Positions 34,627 through 46,323 of a DNA stretch of 64,000 bases are shown here, piece by piece. The notes beneath the pieces were generated by a model. The model searched no databases. It was not told where the DNA came from and saw nothing but the letters and a program-made list of their open reading frames with translations. The stretch covers positions 1-64,000 of the forward strand of contig CALSFV010000105.1 in NCBI GenBank assembly GCA_943737045.1. Reading direction: 5' to 3'. Each line of letters begins with the position of its first letter. The stretch's first letter is position 1. The translations under genes were made by a program, and so were the position numbers. The stretch comes from Parapristionchus giblindavisi. Its lineage: Eukaryota > Nematoda > Chromadorea > Rhabditida > Diplogasteridae.

Positions 34627-35043
34627 CAGTACTGTGAAAAAGGTTATCAAGTTTTGGTTTTTTAGTCATAAATTTTTTTTCAAACGCATCCAATCGGGTC
34701 CAGTTTTCCAGGGATTGTTTTGAAAGTGTTTTTTACATGGTTTATACAAAAATTATCCCGATTGAGCTATTATGGTGAAATTTATTTCGATTTTATCAAA
34801 AGTGAGATTTTCGTTGTCTTCGTTGTCCTCGATTTATATCAACTCATTTTGCTACCAATGTGTGTTATATCATGTTGAAACCATGGCACGGATTCTTGTG
34901 AGCAAGAATATACCGATATCCAAGCGAGAATCCATTCGTCTTGGACGTCAGACGGGACTGTCCGCTGGCACCCTGTCATAGCATTTCGGAATGTCTGTTT
35001 CGAAAAAAAAAACCAAAACTTGATAACCTTTTGCACGGTACTG
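34627..35043 (+). mobile_element. Tc1/mariner-type element, decayed
   Basis: Terminal inverted repeats of about 38 bp begin CAGTACTGTGAAAAAGGTTA (left) and CAGTACCGTGCAAAAGGTTA (right), with TA directly outside both ends, as in the Tc1/mariner superfamily. Inside, an ATG-started frame (34883-34981) ends after 32 codons and looks like the helix-turn-helix start of a transposase (SKRESIRLGRQTGLSAGTL). Not autonomous. Confidence 0.75.
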
Positions 35044-35238
35044 TACTATCACTGATGTGTTTCATTTTGTTAGAATATAATTTCAAAACCACTGGTAACT
35101 TCCCAGATACTCTCGATCAAAACGATCTAAACTTGATTGAATTTGGATACATTTAAATTGACGAGATAGTGAGCGAAAACGGGAGAGTAGACTAGAATTA
35201 GGCAATTTTGCCTTCGACCATTCATTCTCATTTTGATT

Positions 35239-38200
35239 ATGTCACCCGGTAGATTCCACTATCTTCTGCTCTTCTTCTCCTTCATAAATTGTCTCGTCAA
35301 TGGAGATGATACTACTACTCAAGATCCGCAGCAGAAATACAGTCTGGTATTATGGATTTATTGATTATTATTGTTTTATCGCTTCTCCCGATAGCATCTC
35401 GCATTCCAACAAATCGTTTAATATAACAGTTTCAAATTCCGGTAAATTTTTAAAGGGAGTTAAACCATGCGGTTTAGTTTTTTTTTTCAATTTAATCTGC
35501 TGTATCTACTATTGCAGGAAACTATTTTGTAAAAAAAGAAACGCCATTGATTAATTAATCGATTGATTGATTGACTGATCAAATTATTGATTGATTGATT
35601 AATTAACCGATCGATTGATTTATTGATCTATTTATACATTACAGTTGACTGTAATCAGCTTCAAGACGAAGATAGAGGGCGCACCCAATCCGTGTGATGC
35701 CGAATGCCAGGCGAAACACGAGCTACAGTGTGAAACTGCCTCACCTCATATGGATGCCAAGAGTGGACTGTTCCCGGAACATGTGCGACTCCTCAAAGTT
35801 GATCCCGACACTAGCAAAGTACGCCGTCATTTATGAGGAGAGAAAAAAACGAATAGAATAACTGTGCCAGAGAGAGAGAAAATGGTAGAGACTAAATCAA
35901 AATCGACTGTCCGATGTTTCGGCCCTCGATTCTAGACACCGGAACCGTCCCTGTGGATTGTTTTTTAAAAATTTATTTTCGAGCCTATTTTTAAATAAAT
36001 CATGATATTTAAAAATTAAATGCATTACTGTACGTGAAATAATCGATAATTAAATATAACTGAATTACGCACACTTCACACTTCAAACAATCTGCACTCG
36101 TTATTTTAAGTGTCTCGTTTCGTGCATTAGCACGTTGATAAAATATAAATATATAAATTTAATTATTGTTTGCAGATTATGGCAGGCCGTTTGTCGAACG
36201 GGCCCAGTTTCAATGACAAGGAGTTCCATCTGGCTGTGAGTGCACTGGGAGAGACTCTACGGTCTCCTCGGGTCGTAACCATGTGAGCGAAAGACATTTG
36301 CGCCACACGAAGAGAACGGACATTTGCGCCAGTTACCAATTGCGCCGAGCTACATTTGCGCCGAGGGACATTTGCGCCAAGGTACATTTGCGCCAGTACC
36401 AAATGCGCCGGAACCAAATGCGCCGATGGACATTTGCGCCGAGGTACATTTGCGCCAGTACCAAATGCGCCGGAACCAAATGCGCCGAGGGACATTTGCG
36501 CCGGAACCAAATGCGCCGAGGGACATTTGCGCCGAGGTACATTTGCGCCAGTACCAAATGCGCCGGAACCAAATGCGCCGATGGACATTTGCGCCGAGGT
36601 ACATTTGCGCCAGTACCAAATGCGCCGAGGGACATTTGCGCCGGAAGCAAATGCGCCGAGGGACATTTGCGCCGGAACCAAATGCGCCGAGGGACATTTG
36701 CGCCGAACTACATTAGCACTAGAATCCAATACGACTCCCTGTCTTTTATTTTATTTTCTTGTCTCATCATTTTTGTTGCAATTGCTTCAAAGCTGTGATC
36801 TATATATTACGGTGTTTCCATCCACCTTTCCAGTATATTATGTTTACTTCCCCAAATATCGCAATTTTTTATTTGTCTAACAAGGGGATGGTCGCAACTG
36901 GTCCTGGCCATATGAGATGGCAATAACATGACTAGGATCAGTTTTCGATGCTGATTACGAGTCCGTATTCAGAAAATGCCTAATCGGCCTCTTTTCCGAG
37001 AAAATCGGTACTGAAAATTGGCTTATTAATTCGAAAATTCGTGTAGTTTCCTTTAAAAACTATCTGGATGGCATCGGAAAGATCCGGCAATGTAAGGTAA
37101 ACTATTGCGAGAGTTTATAGATGAGTTCACCAGCCCACCCGGACGGTTTGCGCAGGAAACCACACGAATTTCCGAACTAAAATATCGATTTCCTCGAAAA
37201 TCAGGTCGATTAGGCACTTTCTGAAAACGGATTCGTAATCAGCATCGAAACTGATCCTAGTCATGTTGTTGCCATCTCATATGGCCAGGACCAGTTGCGA
37301 CCATCCCCTTGTAAGAAACGATAAATATATATTATTAATATTTCACAAGGCTTCAACAAGTTTCAACTTTAGTTTAGCTTTTCGATAGACCTTCAAGGTA
37401 TCTTTTTTCTCTATTAGCCTTTTGAATAGATCCTTCTTTCTTATATTGGTATAACAGTAGGTTTTGAGCTGTTGCTTGTTCAAACAAAAGTTCAACAGAT
37501 TCGGCATGCTTGAGCAGACCTTCGGCTAGGCGTGTTGATAGAGAGTGGCTCGCAATATACGGTGCACCAAGTGCCGTACAAAATATCATGGACTATTTTT
37601 TAATCAAAAAGAAAACTATACATCGCACACAGATGGGCGTATTGACCTGTATTTTAAAATGATTTTAAATTTTAAAAGAAATTTTAAAATTCCGGCGCAA
37701 ATATCCCTCGGTGCAAATGTACTTCGGCGCAAATGTCCCCCGGCGCATTTGGTTCTGGCGCAAATGTCCCTCGGCGCATTTGGTTCCGGCGCAAATGTCC
37801 CTCGGCGCATTTGGTTCTGGCGCAAATGTCCCTCGGCGCATTTGGTTCTGGCGCAAATGTCCCTCGGCGCATTTGGAACTGGCGCAAATGTCCTTCAGCG
37901 CATTTGGTTCTGGCGCAAATGTCCCTCGGCGCATTTGGAACTGGCGCAAATGTCCTTCAGCGCATTTGGTAATGGCGCAAGTATACCTCGGCGCATTTGG
38001 GACCGGCGCAATTGATGCATTCGGCGCAAATGTCTTTCGCTCACATGGTTACGACCCGGTCTCCTCGTATCACACACTATCTCGTTGTTCTCTAACACAC
38101 AAAAAAGTGTTATCCACGGAGCATAAGACCTAGGAAGTGTTATATTTAACAGTGTTATACTTATTTTTGAGCTCAAGATGTGTTAAATATAACACTTGTT

Positions 38201-39667
38201 AGGTCTTATGCTCCATGGATTAAACTTTTATGTCTGAACTACAATGTTTGTAGTGGGGTGGGCTCGAACTGGAAAACCATCATGTTTCATTGGATTACTG
38301 TAGAAAGTTACCTTGGTCATCCAGTATGTATCGATGGTCTTACAAGTATCTATATTCGCTCTCCACTTGGGACCCAACAACGAAACCCTTGACAAAAACA
38401 GGCATCCCCTAAAAGGGCGGGGCTAACAAAAAGTAAAATATTTATTGTCCGGAATTAAATTCCCATTTTCAGATCGAGAACATCGACCTCCCGAATTTGG
38501 TGAGTCTGTTAACCAGCGCAAGTTCAACTTTACAAAATTTAGACGTTAAAACAATCGAAATTGTAGGTCGAAGAAACCACGGATATTATTCTGACCGTTG
38601 GCACGGATGGTCAGAAGAGTTTCGGGGAGATTCGATTTGGATACCATAATGATGTAAATTAAAGATTAAAATTTAAAAGCAAATCACGAGCTAATAATGT
38701 ATACTTTCCACTCTGGCAACTCTCTCGCACTCTTTGTCTACGAGAGATTCGCCAGAGCGGAGAGTAAAATTAACTCGGGGTGAACCCGTGAATTTTTAGA
38801 CAATAAGGGTAGCGTGGTATGGTCTTGTAATTTGAAGTATATGATAATGAGACAATCTCTCTCGCTTCAGAGTATTACTCTCACGAACGACAAGACTTAC
38901 GATAACCCATATACGGTTTGTGAATGTTTTCAATTTATAAAAATATTTTTTTTTAATTTTAAATTTAATTAATTTCCAGACGTTCCCTTTTGTTGTGGAC
39001 AAGATTGAGGTTTTCAAGTTGAGCGCCGACGGAAAGAAAGAGGATAATGCTATTAGGTATATTTCCCGTGGCTCTATTGTATTATTATAGCTTTCTTGTG
39101 TATTTCTGAGAGTGCCTAAATGATTGGAGAAATATTATAGAATTTATTGATTTTTTTTATTTTAAAATTATTGATTTATTAATAATTTACTCAATAAGTT
39201 CTTTCCGTAATAAAATACACAAGAATAATAATATATCTATCTTGGAGAAACGAGAAAAGAGATTTTTCAAAAACAATTAAAATACATATTAAAACAAGAA
39301 GTTGCGACCAAATAGTAATATTGGGTACTGCTTGAGAACCAAACTAGACTAAAAAAACTATTATAAAAAGCTGAAAATCACACCATCTGAATTTTGTTTC
39401 TTTAGAACCTTTACACATGATGCCAATAACTGTAAACCGGAAACGTTCATTTCTGCTCCGGGATTCTATCGCTTCAAAGTGGTAAGGTTTTCCATATTCA
39501 ATAAAGTTATTTAAATATAAATTTTAATTAAAATAAAAAAACATAATTATTTGATTAAATATTTCCATGTTTTTCAGCTACCGGGCGATAAGTTGGTGAT
39601 GAACCAGATCTACTATGACATCGCTTACTTTGGAAGCAACTACACAATCCCACGATATCTCGATTAA
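35239..39667 (+). CDS. Secreted protein of unknown family
   Basis: Nine exons: 35239-35346, 35645-35818, 36176-36235, 38473-38499, 38567-38653, 38871-38915, 38980-39056, 39406-39481, 39578-39667; all phases fit, 247 aa, TAA stop. The N-terminus (residues 1-22, core YLLLFFSFINCLV) is a classic signal peptide with a likely cut after NG. The mature part has four cysteines (NPCDAEC, LQCE, NNCKP), possibly two disulfides, and an N-glycosylation site NYT near the C-terminus. Segments such as DIILTVGTDGQKSFGEIRFG and FYRFKVLPGDKL look like beta strands of a small domain. No membrane span follows the signal. I do not recognise the family; no function is assigned. Exon 4 is only 27 nt. Intron 3 is 2.2 kb because it carries a Mutator-like fold-back. 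Confidence 0.8.
36270..38057. mobile_element. Mutator-like fold-back element with TTTGCGCC arrays
   Basis: 1788 bp. A perfect 35 bp terminal inverted repeat begins GGGTCGTAACCATGTGAGCG. A 9 bp target duplication GGTCTCCTC lies on both sides (36261-36269, 38058-38066), the size typical of Mutator-like elements. Each TIR runs into a tandem array of CATTTGCGCC / CAAATGCGCC units joined by GAGGGA, GAGGTA or GGAAC linkers (36299-36708 and, inverted, 37694-38030). The centre is unrelated sequence with a nested 431 bp element. No transposase. The frames with repeating MRRGTFAP or GANVPRR are artefacts. Confidence 0.88.
36881..37311. mobile_element. 431 bp fold-back nested in the Mutator-like element
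   Basis: Inverted arms begin CAAGGGGATGGTCGCAACTG; TAA flanks both ends (36878-36880, 37312-37314). The arms continue inward past GATTACGAGTCCG for about 190 bp. The end sequence is close to that of the element at 56749-57257. Confidence 0.8.
38112..38220. mobile_element. 109 bp hairpin element
   Basis: Arms beginning TCCACGGAGCATAAGACCTA and its inverse with TGTTATATTTAACA words between. Lies directly beyond the Mutator-like element in the same intron. Confidence 0.65.
38683..38785. mobile_element. Hairpin MITE family A
   Basis: Diverged copy (CACGAGCTAATAATG .. AAAATTAACTCGGGGTG) in the intron after exon 5 of the secreted-protein gene, starting 29 bp after the donor. Confidence 0.7.
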
Positions 39668-39958
39668 ATTGCAATAATCGATCGATAAATCAACTTTTAA
39701 GACACTCTGAGACACTGACTCCATGAAAAGTCACAGAAAAAAGCTAGATAGTGCCTATACGGAGAATATGTGGGAGTGTTTCGGGGAGAAAATCTAGCGT
39801 GTGGCTATGTGGGAGAAAATCTAGCTTTTTCCGGGACTACCGTAATCTCGGGTGATTTCGCTATCGCAAACTGATTTCTGACTTTTCCCCTCGTTTTTTT
39901 ACGTAAATCTAACTCGTGAGACATTACAAACATAGTTTATTCAGATCTGTAATTAACA

Positions 39959-40556
39959 TCAATAATTCGCAGTTAGGAAACATATGAAACAATTAAATTT
40001 TAACAATAAACATGACATTGGAGTAACATTCACGTCAATAAAACATGTAAGATAATAATCAATTTCATCATGGCGCGATCGGCATATAGTCTGACGAGCA
40101 ACTCCACCATTGTAGCATATTCCTTTGACATATCTGAAAACAATGGATTGAATAATTAAAAGTAATAAAGGAAAGAATGTTTTCGTTGTCTCTTAACTAA
40201 ATACAAAGTTCTCGCTGTAGTGCGTGGTTGAATCACTGCATGAATGATTTGTTTGTATTGCTTGCTCACCTGGAGACAACTCCGCGAGATAGTTCCTCTT
40301 CATTTTCAGGCCAAAAGCTCTCCAAAGATACATCAAATTTATATAATATTACTGAGGAGTATTGCAACATCGAATCTTCATAGGCATCTAGAACAATTGT
40401 TTTAGAAAATAATTTAAATAAATCAGAGTAATACGACAAGTCCGATCGTGTCTTGGAAATTGCATGAAAATAGGACCAGCGATCGATCGCGCGATCTTGA
40501 TCTTGCAAGACTCGATCGGACTCATTGGAGAACCCTAATAGCGACCCAGATGACAT
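39959..40556 (-). CDS. Doubtful two-exon gene, unknown protein
   Basis: Exon 40556-40270 opens with an ATG and runs 95 codons (MSSGSLLGFSNESDRVLQDQ .. SFWPENEEELSRGVVS) to a strong donor GTGAGC. A TTTTCAG acceptor at 40134 allows 40133-39959 to continue in phase to TGA, 153 aa in all. The second exon in this frame is cysteine-rich and unconvincing; a different frame there (MSKEYATMVELLVRLYADRA) looks more protein-like but does not fit the phase. A Tc1-type MITE begins 42 bp upstream of the ATG. No family recognised. It may be a gene fragment. Confidence 0.3.
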
Positions 40557-40597
40557 AACACCCCAATTGGCTGATAAAGTTGTTTTGATTCAATATA

Positions 40598-41084
40598 CAG
40601 TCCCGCAGAATCGCCGCTTTAACAGGCGTCAAGCCACGTCACGCGACGTGACGCCTTGATCGCCATGCAGTTTTGTGCTCAACTGTAATTTTTTTAGGTG
40701 TCTCAAATACGTTTTTGATAAGCTATTCGGTCATATGCATTAGGGTGGCGAAAATGACTCATGAATATTCATTTCTATGGCCTAAAATGAGTGGCTCACT
40801 TTCCTTGCGATTATTCATTCCAAGTGACAGTTGACCGGTCTCCCCTGCGAATATTCGTTTTTTTGCGAGTCGAAGTGAGTCAAGTGAAGTGAGAAGTGAG
40901 AATTTAAAATTAATTTTCTATTCTTTTCTCATGTGCATTATATGCATACGACCGAATAGCTTATCAAAAACGTATTTGCGACACCTAAAACACTTACAGT
41001 TGAACACAAAACTGCATGGAGATCTAGGCGTCACGTCGCGTGACGTGGCGTGACGCCTGTTAAAGCGGTAATTCTGCGGGACTG
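40598..41084. mobile_element. 487 bp Tc1/mariner-type fold-back MITE
   Basis: Ends CAGTCCCGCAGAAT and ATTCTGCGGGACTG with TA directly outside on both sides (40596-40597, 41085-41086), the Tc1/mariner hallmark. The inverted arms run about 150 bp inward through CACGTCACGCGACGTG and CGAATAGCTTATCAAAAACG. The centre is unique, with tCAAGTGAgt words. No transposase. Confidence 0.85.
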
Positions 41085-42833
41085 TAATGTAATACGACAA
41101 GTGAAATCACTTTATAGGTGGCACTTGGAGTTGTTCAGAAGGATAATCGTTAACAATCTCCAATTCCTCTTCATTTGCATGTTCATCTCCATCTACATCT
41201 TCAAAATCATCATCTTCCTCAGGATATGCGTCACATACATAGCTGAACAGTACCAAAAAATGAAAAACAAGAGCTAAAAATGAAAGAGATCGCAAATATA
41301 ATTAGAATTGGCACATAAATACAGTGATAACTTTTTGCCGGGAAGGAATAGAGGCGAGATTAGCAGGGGGTGAAGTATACGAGAGTGTACGATGAGGTCG
41401 TTGAACAAATTAACAAAAAAAGTCACGAAAACAAGAATTAAAACCGTAAATTTTAGGCCTAAAAAATTAATTCAACGACACGCTGCGCGTACGCAACGCG
41501 CGAGAGCTGGATCTAGCGCTTTTCGGGGAGAAAATCTAGCGGATATGTGTATCTAGCGGCTATCTAGCTTTTTCCTGGATGTTTTTCTAGCCTAGCGGCT
41601 ATCTAGCTTTAATCAAGTAGCTTTTCTGTGATTTTTTACAATCTAGCCACTATCTAGCTTTTTTCGGTGACTATTTCGGGAGTCGGTTTCCCAGAGCACT
41701 TATCACTTCTGTATTTGCTGTCGTGCCGGTCACGGGTTTATCAAAGAAACATATAAATAAATATGTGTGATAGATAGAACATGCAATAAATTCGAAACAA
41801 GTTTCTAAAAAAATTCAATTTGTAATGTTAAAAGTACGCTAAAAGAAAGTGGAACAGAGAAATGCACTTTGGGCATACTGTAAGCAAAAGTTTGACTTCC
41901 TCTGCGTTCCCTACCCTTGTGTCTGGCGTGTCTGGCACTCTAGCTTGCATCAGCTCAAATGTTTCACTGATTCTTCTGATTTTCATGTGTTTTTCGAAGT
42001 TTTAATTTATATCAAACTGATTTCGGGTACCTGCTAGTGGTAGGCCTCTGATCAGCTCAATAAAATCACTCCATCACCTTTTTTAGCTATGAAAATCAAG
42101 ATAAACTTCCCAAATGATTCCTAAATTTTTTGTTTAAACAGCTTTCTCATCAGTTTTGCAGATTTGATGGCATGCCGTCGTCTTTCAATCAATCGATAGT
42201 ATCGATTTCTCTGCTTAGTTCCCCCGTAGGCGCCGTTGCTGACCTTGACTCTAGTTACAAGTTTATTCGTGAACTCCGTTAACCTCCATTAAATGTTCTT
42301 CTCTATTAATCCTTGCTTTAGTGTTAAAAAGACTTCTTGATATACAGGAGTTATGGATGTTTCCGTTGTACTTTAATCTACTATCTCTGCTCTAGGCGTT
42401 GTCTCTATTCGCTCTTCCTTTTCGTATCACTTTATCGTCTATCACTACCCCACGTCTATCATCTATGTCGTTCAAGGCTATTGAAATTATCTTGAACAAA
42501 TACACGCGTGATCAGTATTGAACGGTCCAGAATAATAGTAATAATAATAATATTTATCCTGTAAGTACATTATAAGTAGAATAAAACAGGGACAATCTTC
42601 TAATGCACAAGCTCTACCTTTTCGTCTCTGATGGTCCCGAATCCGATTGCACAACGCTCTTACCTTATTCCGATGTCCATCGTTGTGCAATCTTACGGAA
42701 CGTTATGAATTCGTTGTGAAATAATTGTTGTTTATCCTCTTCCATGTCTGGACTTGCCCGTGTGTTGATCTATTTAACGGTTCTTTAACTGCTTTTCACC
42801 AGTATCAGTTGATTATCATTGCCCATCGTACAT

Positions 42834-43016
42834 CATACATTTTCATACCCTCACACTGTTAGGATTGACCCACTATATTCGGCTAATTTTCAGGGTCGAC
42901 CCACTTTATAAAGCTCAGTTTTATGTGAAACATTACAATTTAAGCGAAAAATAACGATTTTTCTAAATAGACCCACTATATAAAAAATAATTCGGTGAGG
43001 GCACCGAAAATGTATG
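42834..43016. mobile_element. MITE family B, copy 3
   Basis: Ends CATACATTTTC and GAAAATGTATG; body with AGGATTGACCCACTATAT. Most similar to copy 2. Confidence 0.7.
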
Positions 43017-43622
43017 ATCGTACATATCTTATCATTCCTCATCTCAAGCTCATCGCAACAGACTGAACTGTTGATCAGTTTAAATTCATGGTTTAAATTA
43101 AAATAACATATTATATATTTCAGCATTGGATCGTTAAATCGTTCAGTTCGTTGTTCAAATCCTTAGGATCGTTCTCGTTTGTTCATTGTTATTTGTTATC
43201 GATTGATAGCTGTCAATCACGGATCTATATCGGGTTAGTTTCAATTTTCATTAAAGGGGGATATGAAGCCCTCTTTGTCCACGATTTTGACAGATCAGCG
43301 CTGATAGTAGTGGTGATAAGGGTAGTGATAACACAAATCAGATTCTCATCTAATCATTGAAACGATAATCTAATTGTATCCTCTATATATTGTTATACTA
43401 TGGCATAAGAAGACTATTTTTCCTGACGCCGTTTAACGTGATAAGAAGTACCCAACACCATACCTTTATTATGCAGGATAATATATGATTTGATTTGATT
43501 GTTGATCATCTTTTTAGTAGCCAAACTTATCCAGTATTGTTGATGATCAAGACTTGATTGTCCTAGAAAAATCAAGATTAATAGGAATTACATTATTATG
43601 AAAAATTCTCTGATATTTTGTT

Positions 43623-43815
43623 CATACATTGCCATACCCTCGCAGTGCGAGGATTGTCCCACTATATAAGGCCCATTTTAGGCCACTTGATAAAAAAATT
43701 AAGCTAAAAATGACGATTTTTAGGCGAAAATAACGAATTTTGTGTATCAACCCACTATATTTCGAGAATTGACCCACTACATAAAAATAGACGGCGTGGG
43801 TACCGAAAATGTATG
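43623..43815. mobile_element. MITE family B, copy 4
   Basis: Ends CATACATTGCC and GAAAATGTATG; most similar to copy 1 (both have CCCTCGCAGTGCGAGGATTG). Confidence 0.7.
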
Positions 43816-46323
43816 ATTTTGTTGTGGAGAAAATCTTTTCTGCATTTTCTTGTTATTTTAAGGGTCCTACAAAACCAGACCAAGTGGTCCCGAAATTTTT
43901 CTGAAACTCATTGTTCTATCCACTGATCAATTAACCATCTGCATATTTTAGGTGCGTAATTGAAAGCGTCTTCTGGACTATTAAGAGGCACTTGAAGTTG
44001 TCGCAGGATAAGTTGTCAAGTAAGCTCTTGTTAATTTGTAAAATTAAGTTGTATTTTAATGTTCATGCATTGTTTTAACAATTGAGATGGTTGTCTAAAC
44101 TATGACTGGGTGTAAACTGTAACTGTGATAATGCACAAAGGTTGTGATAACGGGGTCAGATAAAGTGTGAGAGAGTGCGTTAAGCAGTTAGGGTGTCGAC
44201 CGAAACAGTGACATGGTATCAGTTATGGTAGGGTGGATGTTTCATCTTACGTTCACTTTATTTTATCATTAAGATGAAAATTGGACTAAGCAGCCGAGAT
44301 ATGAGTATATGAATTACAGTTATTTTTTTTGTTCAAGCATAGATAGGTTCGTTTGAAATGTTATCCAAGATCCCTCGGCGAGCATACCTACAAAACTTCA
44401 CGCGCTGCTGTAGAATGGTGACTAGCATGGGCTAGAACCTGTAAACATCTATAAGAATGGAAGAATATTGCTCAATTAGCGAGAAAAAAGCTATTGTACA
44501 TTATAAATGCATTGGATCACGCTGTTCCGAAAATTTGTTCGTCGCGTAGACGAGATACAGACATTTAAATTATGAACTTTTGAATTTACTGTAGCCGTCT
44601 CACAAATAAGTCTTGTCACTAGGTCTTTTCATGATTGTACACTCTCCGGTAAAATTTGGCTATAGTGATGGAACTATTTTGCACTGGAACAGTTTCAAAT
44701 ACGCTTCTGTTATATAGGATCTATTATAGTACACCCCCTCCCCATACTTTATCATCTCATGTGATCATTCTCCCCATATCTCTTATCAATCAATCTATTT
44801 ATCCACACATTATCAATCTTATCATAGCCCAATCACTGTTGATTACGAATGATTCATATGACGTGTACAAGTGCTGACAAGCAGATGAAGACGAGAGAGA
44901 GTACGCAAAACGTGGAGAGTTGGCATATAAGAAACTGTCAAGCTGGCGAGCAAAAACTGCTTTTGCTATCGCGATGTTCTAAGCTCAACTGGTTTTATAA
45001 TATTGAAAAAAATTGATAATAATAGTTAATAAATTTATTATATTTTGGTGACAGTTTACTTCGTTCCCTTGAAAACAAAGCGAATTGACTGATCGTTCAG
45101 AAATTTCAGTGATAGGTGGTTTCAATATTTAATCTGTCTATATTTGATCTGTCTAGACCCGTGTTTTGTTGCTCTATTTGGTTTTTGTTGGGATGTACAC
45201 TTGTGCCCAGTAGATTATGCGTAGATTAATTTGACTGACAATGAAATGCATAAGTGGTGGTTTACTGACAGTACTGGTTAATAGTTTATCGGTTCTGCTA
45301 ATCGTGATATATGCATAGAATTTGTTTCAAGGATGATAGATTTTGGAATTTCCTAATAATTATTATTATTGTTATTATTAATTTATTCAAATACGCATTA
45401 TATAGCAAAAATCACATATCGAATGTGGGTGCATGATTGGAGGAGTACGAGAACAACGATCGCATACAGAAAGTTTATTTGTATTATTAATCATAGATGT
45501 AGCATTGACACTTTTACGAGAAATTCGTAAAGCGTAGACAGTTTTATGTGAAATTCGCGTTTAGACTAATAATACAAGTTTTGCTGAACTGAACTTTCTT
45601 TGAACTTATTAGAATCACGAAACATTTATATTAATTTATCCACAGAAAAATAGGTTATGGATAGAGGACGTGAATGACGAGGAGCTGTTTATAGGTTTTT
45701 TTATCTGGTATCAATGAGTTCGTTAAGAAATAGTCTTTGGATTACCATGATTTAAGAAATTTTATTATATTTTTGGTGTCCTGCGGCTGTCTAATCTGAG
45801 CGGATTAAATTAAGACATAGATTAATGCCGCTTTTCATTCGGTATCCCTTCCTCCTCCCCTCCTTCTATTCCTTCTTCGTCGTTTCTTCTACTGCCTTCA
45901 TTGCCTTCGCTCCGCCCCCTTCTTCTTCTTCTCCTCTCTCTTTCTGGCCTCTTCTAGTCTTCTCCATCTTCAACACACACACAGCCACATAGAAGGCTTC
46001 CTTCCCTTCCTTCACATCACCTCCCCCGACTATCCCAACTGTTCATCTCCATTCCCAACGATTGTTCATCTCCTGCACCCCGCCCTGAAGCAGTCTTGTC
46101 ACCCTCGATCATCTACCGTCGCCCGCGGGAAGAGGCAGCGTCTACGACAGCAGGAACAACCAACGGAGATGTTGCCTGTAGTCTGTCCTCTTCCCGGGCC
46201 TCCTTCGGCAAGGAGATACGATCTCCGCCGTGCTCATCTACAGCAGCCAGTCGTCGAAATGGCACGACCCGACAGTGCTCAGTAGATGAACAATCACTGC
46301 CCGACCATGATTGCGTTGTACAT

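Larger units (their letters stand above)
33201..35238. other. Intergenic region with transposon remnants
   Basis: Between two divergently placed genes. Contains a LINE scrap (34173-34291) and a Tc1/mariner-type remnant (34627-35043); the rest is AT-rich with no exon I can support. Confidence 0.5.
41296..45990. other. 4.7 kb intergenic region
   Basis: Contains degenerate ATCTAGC-rich repeats (41500-41665; related words at 39750-39830), two family B MITEs and AT-rich sequence. No exon chain could be supported on either strand; isolated frames lack family signals and splice context. Confidence 0.5.

Noticed and set aside
36283..36880. Long overlapping reading frames with repeating MRRGTFAP or GANVPRR units on both strands (also 37545-38133)
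   Set aside because: They come from the TTTGCGCC tandem arrays, open in several frames at once, and lie inside an intron within transposon arms.
41107..41295. Frame with an apparent signal peptide and acidic tail on the minus strand
   Set aside because: The frame begins with TTG, not ATG; only the acidic tail after a TTCAG acceptor could be an exon and no partner exon was found.
46096..46323. Upstream continuation of exon 1 of the membrane-anchored gene (SPSIIYRRPREEAAS..)
   Set aside because: Open in frame but without an ATG; more likely 5' UTR, though an upstream exon cannot be excluded.
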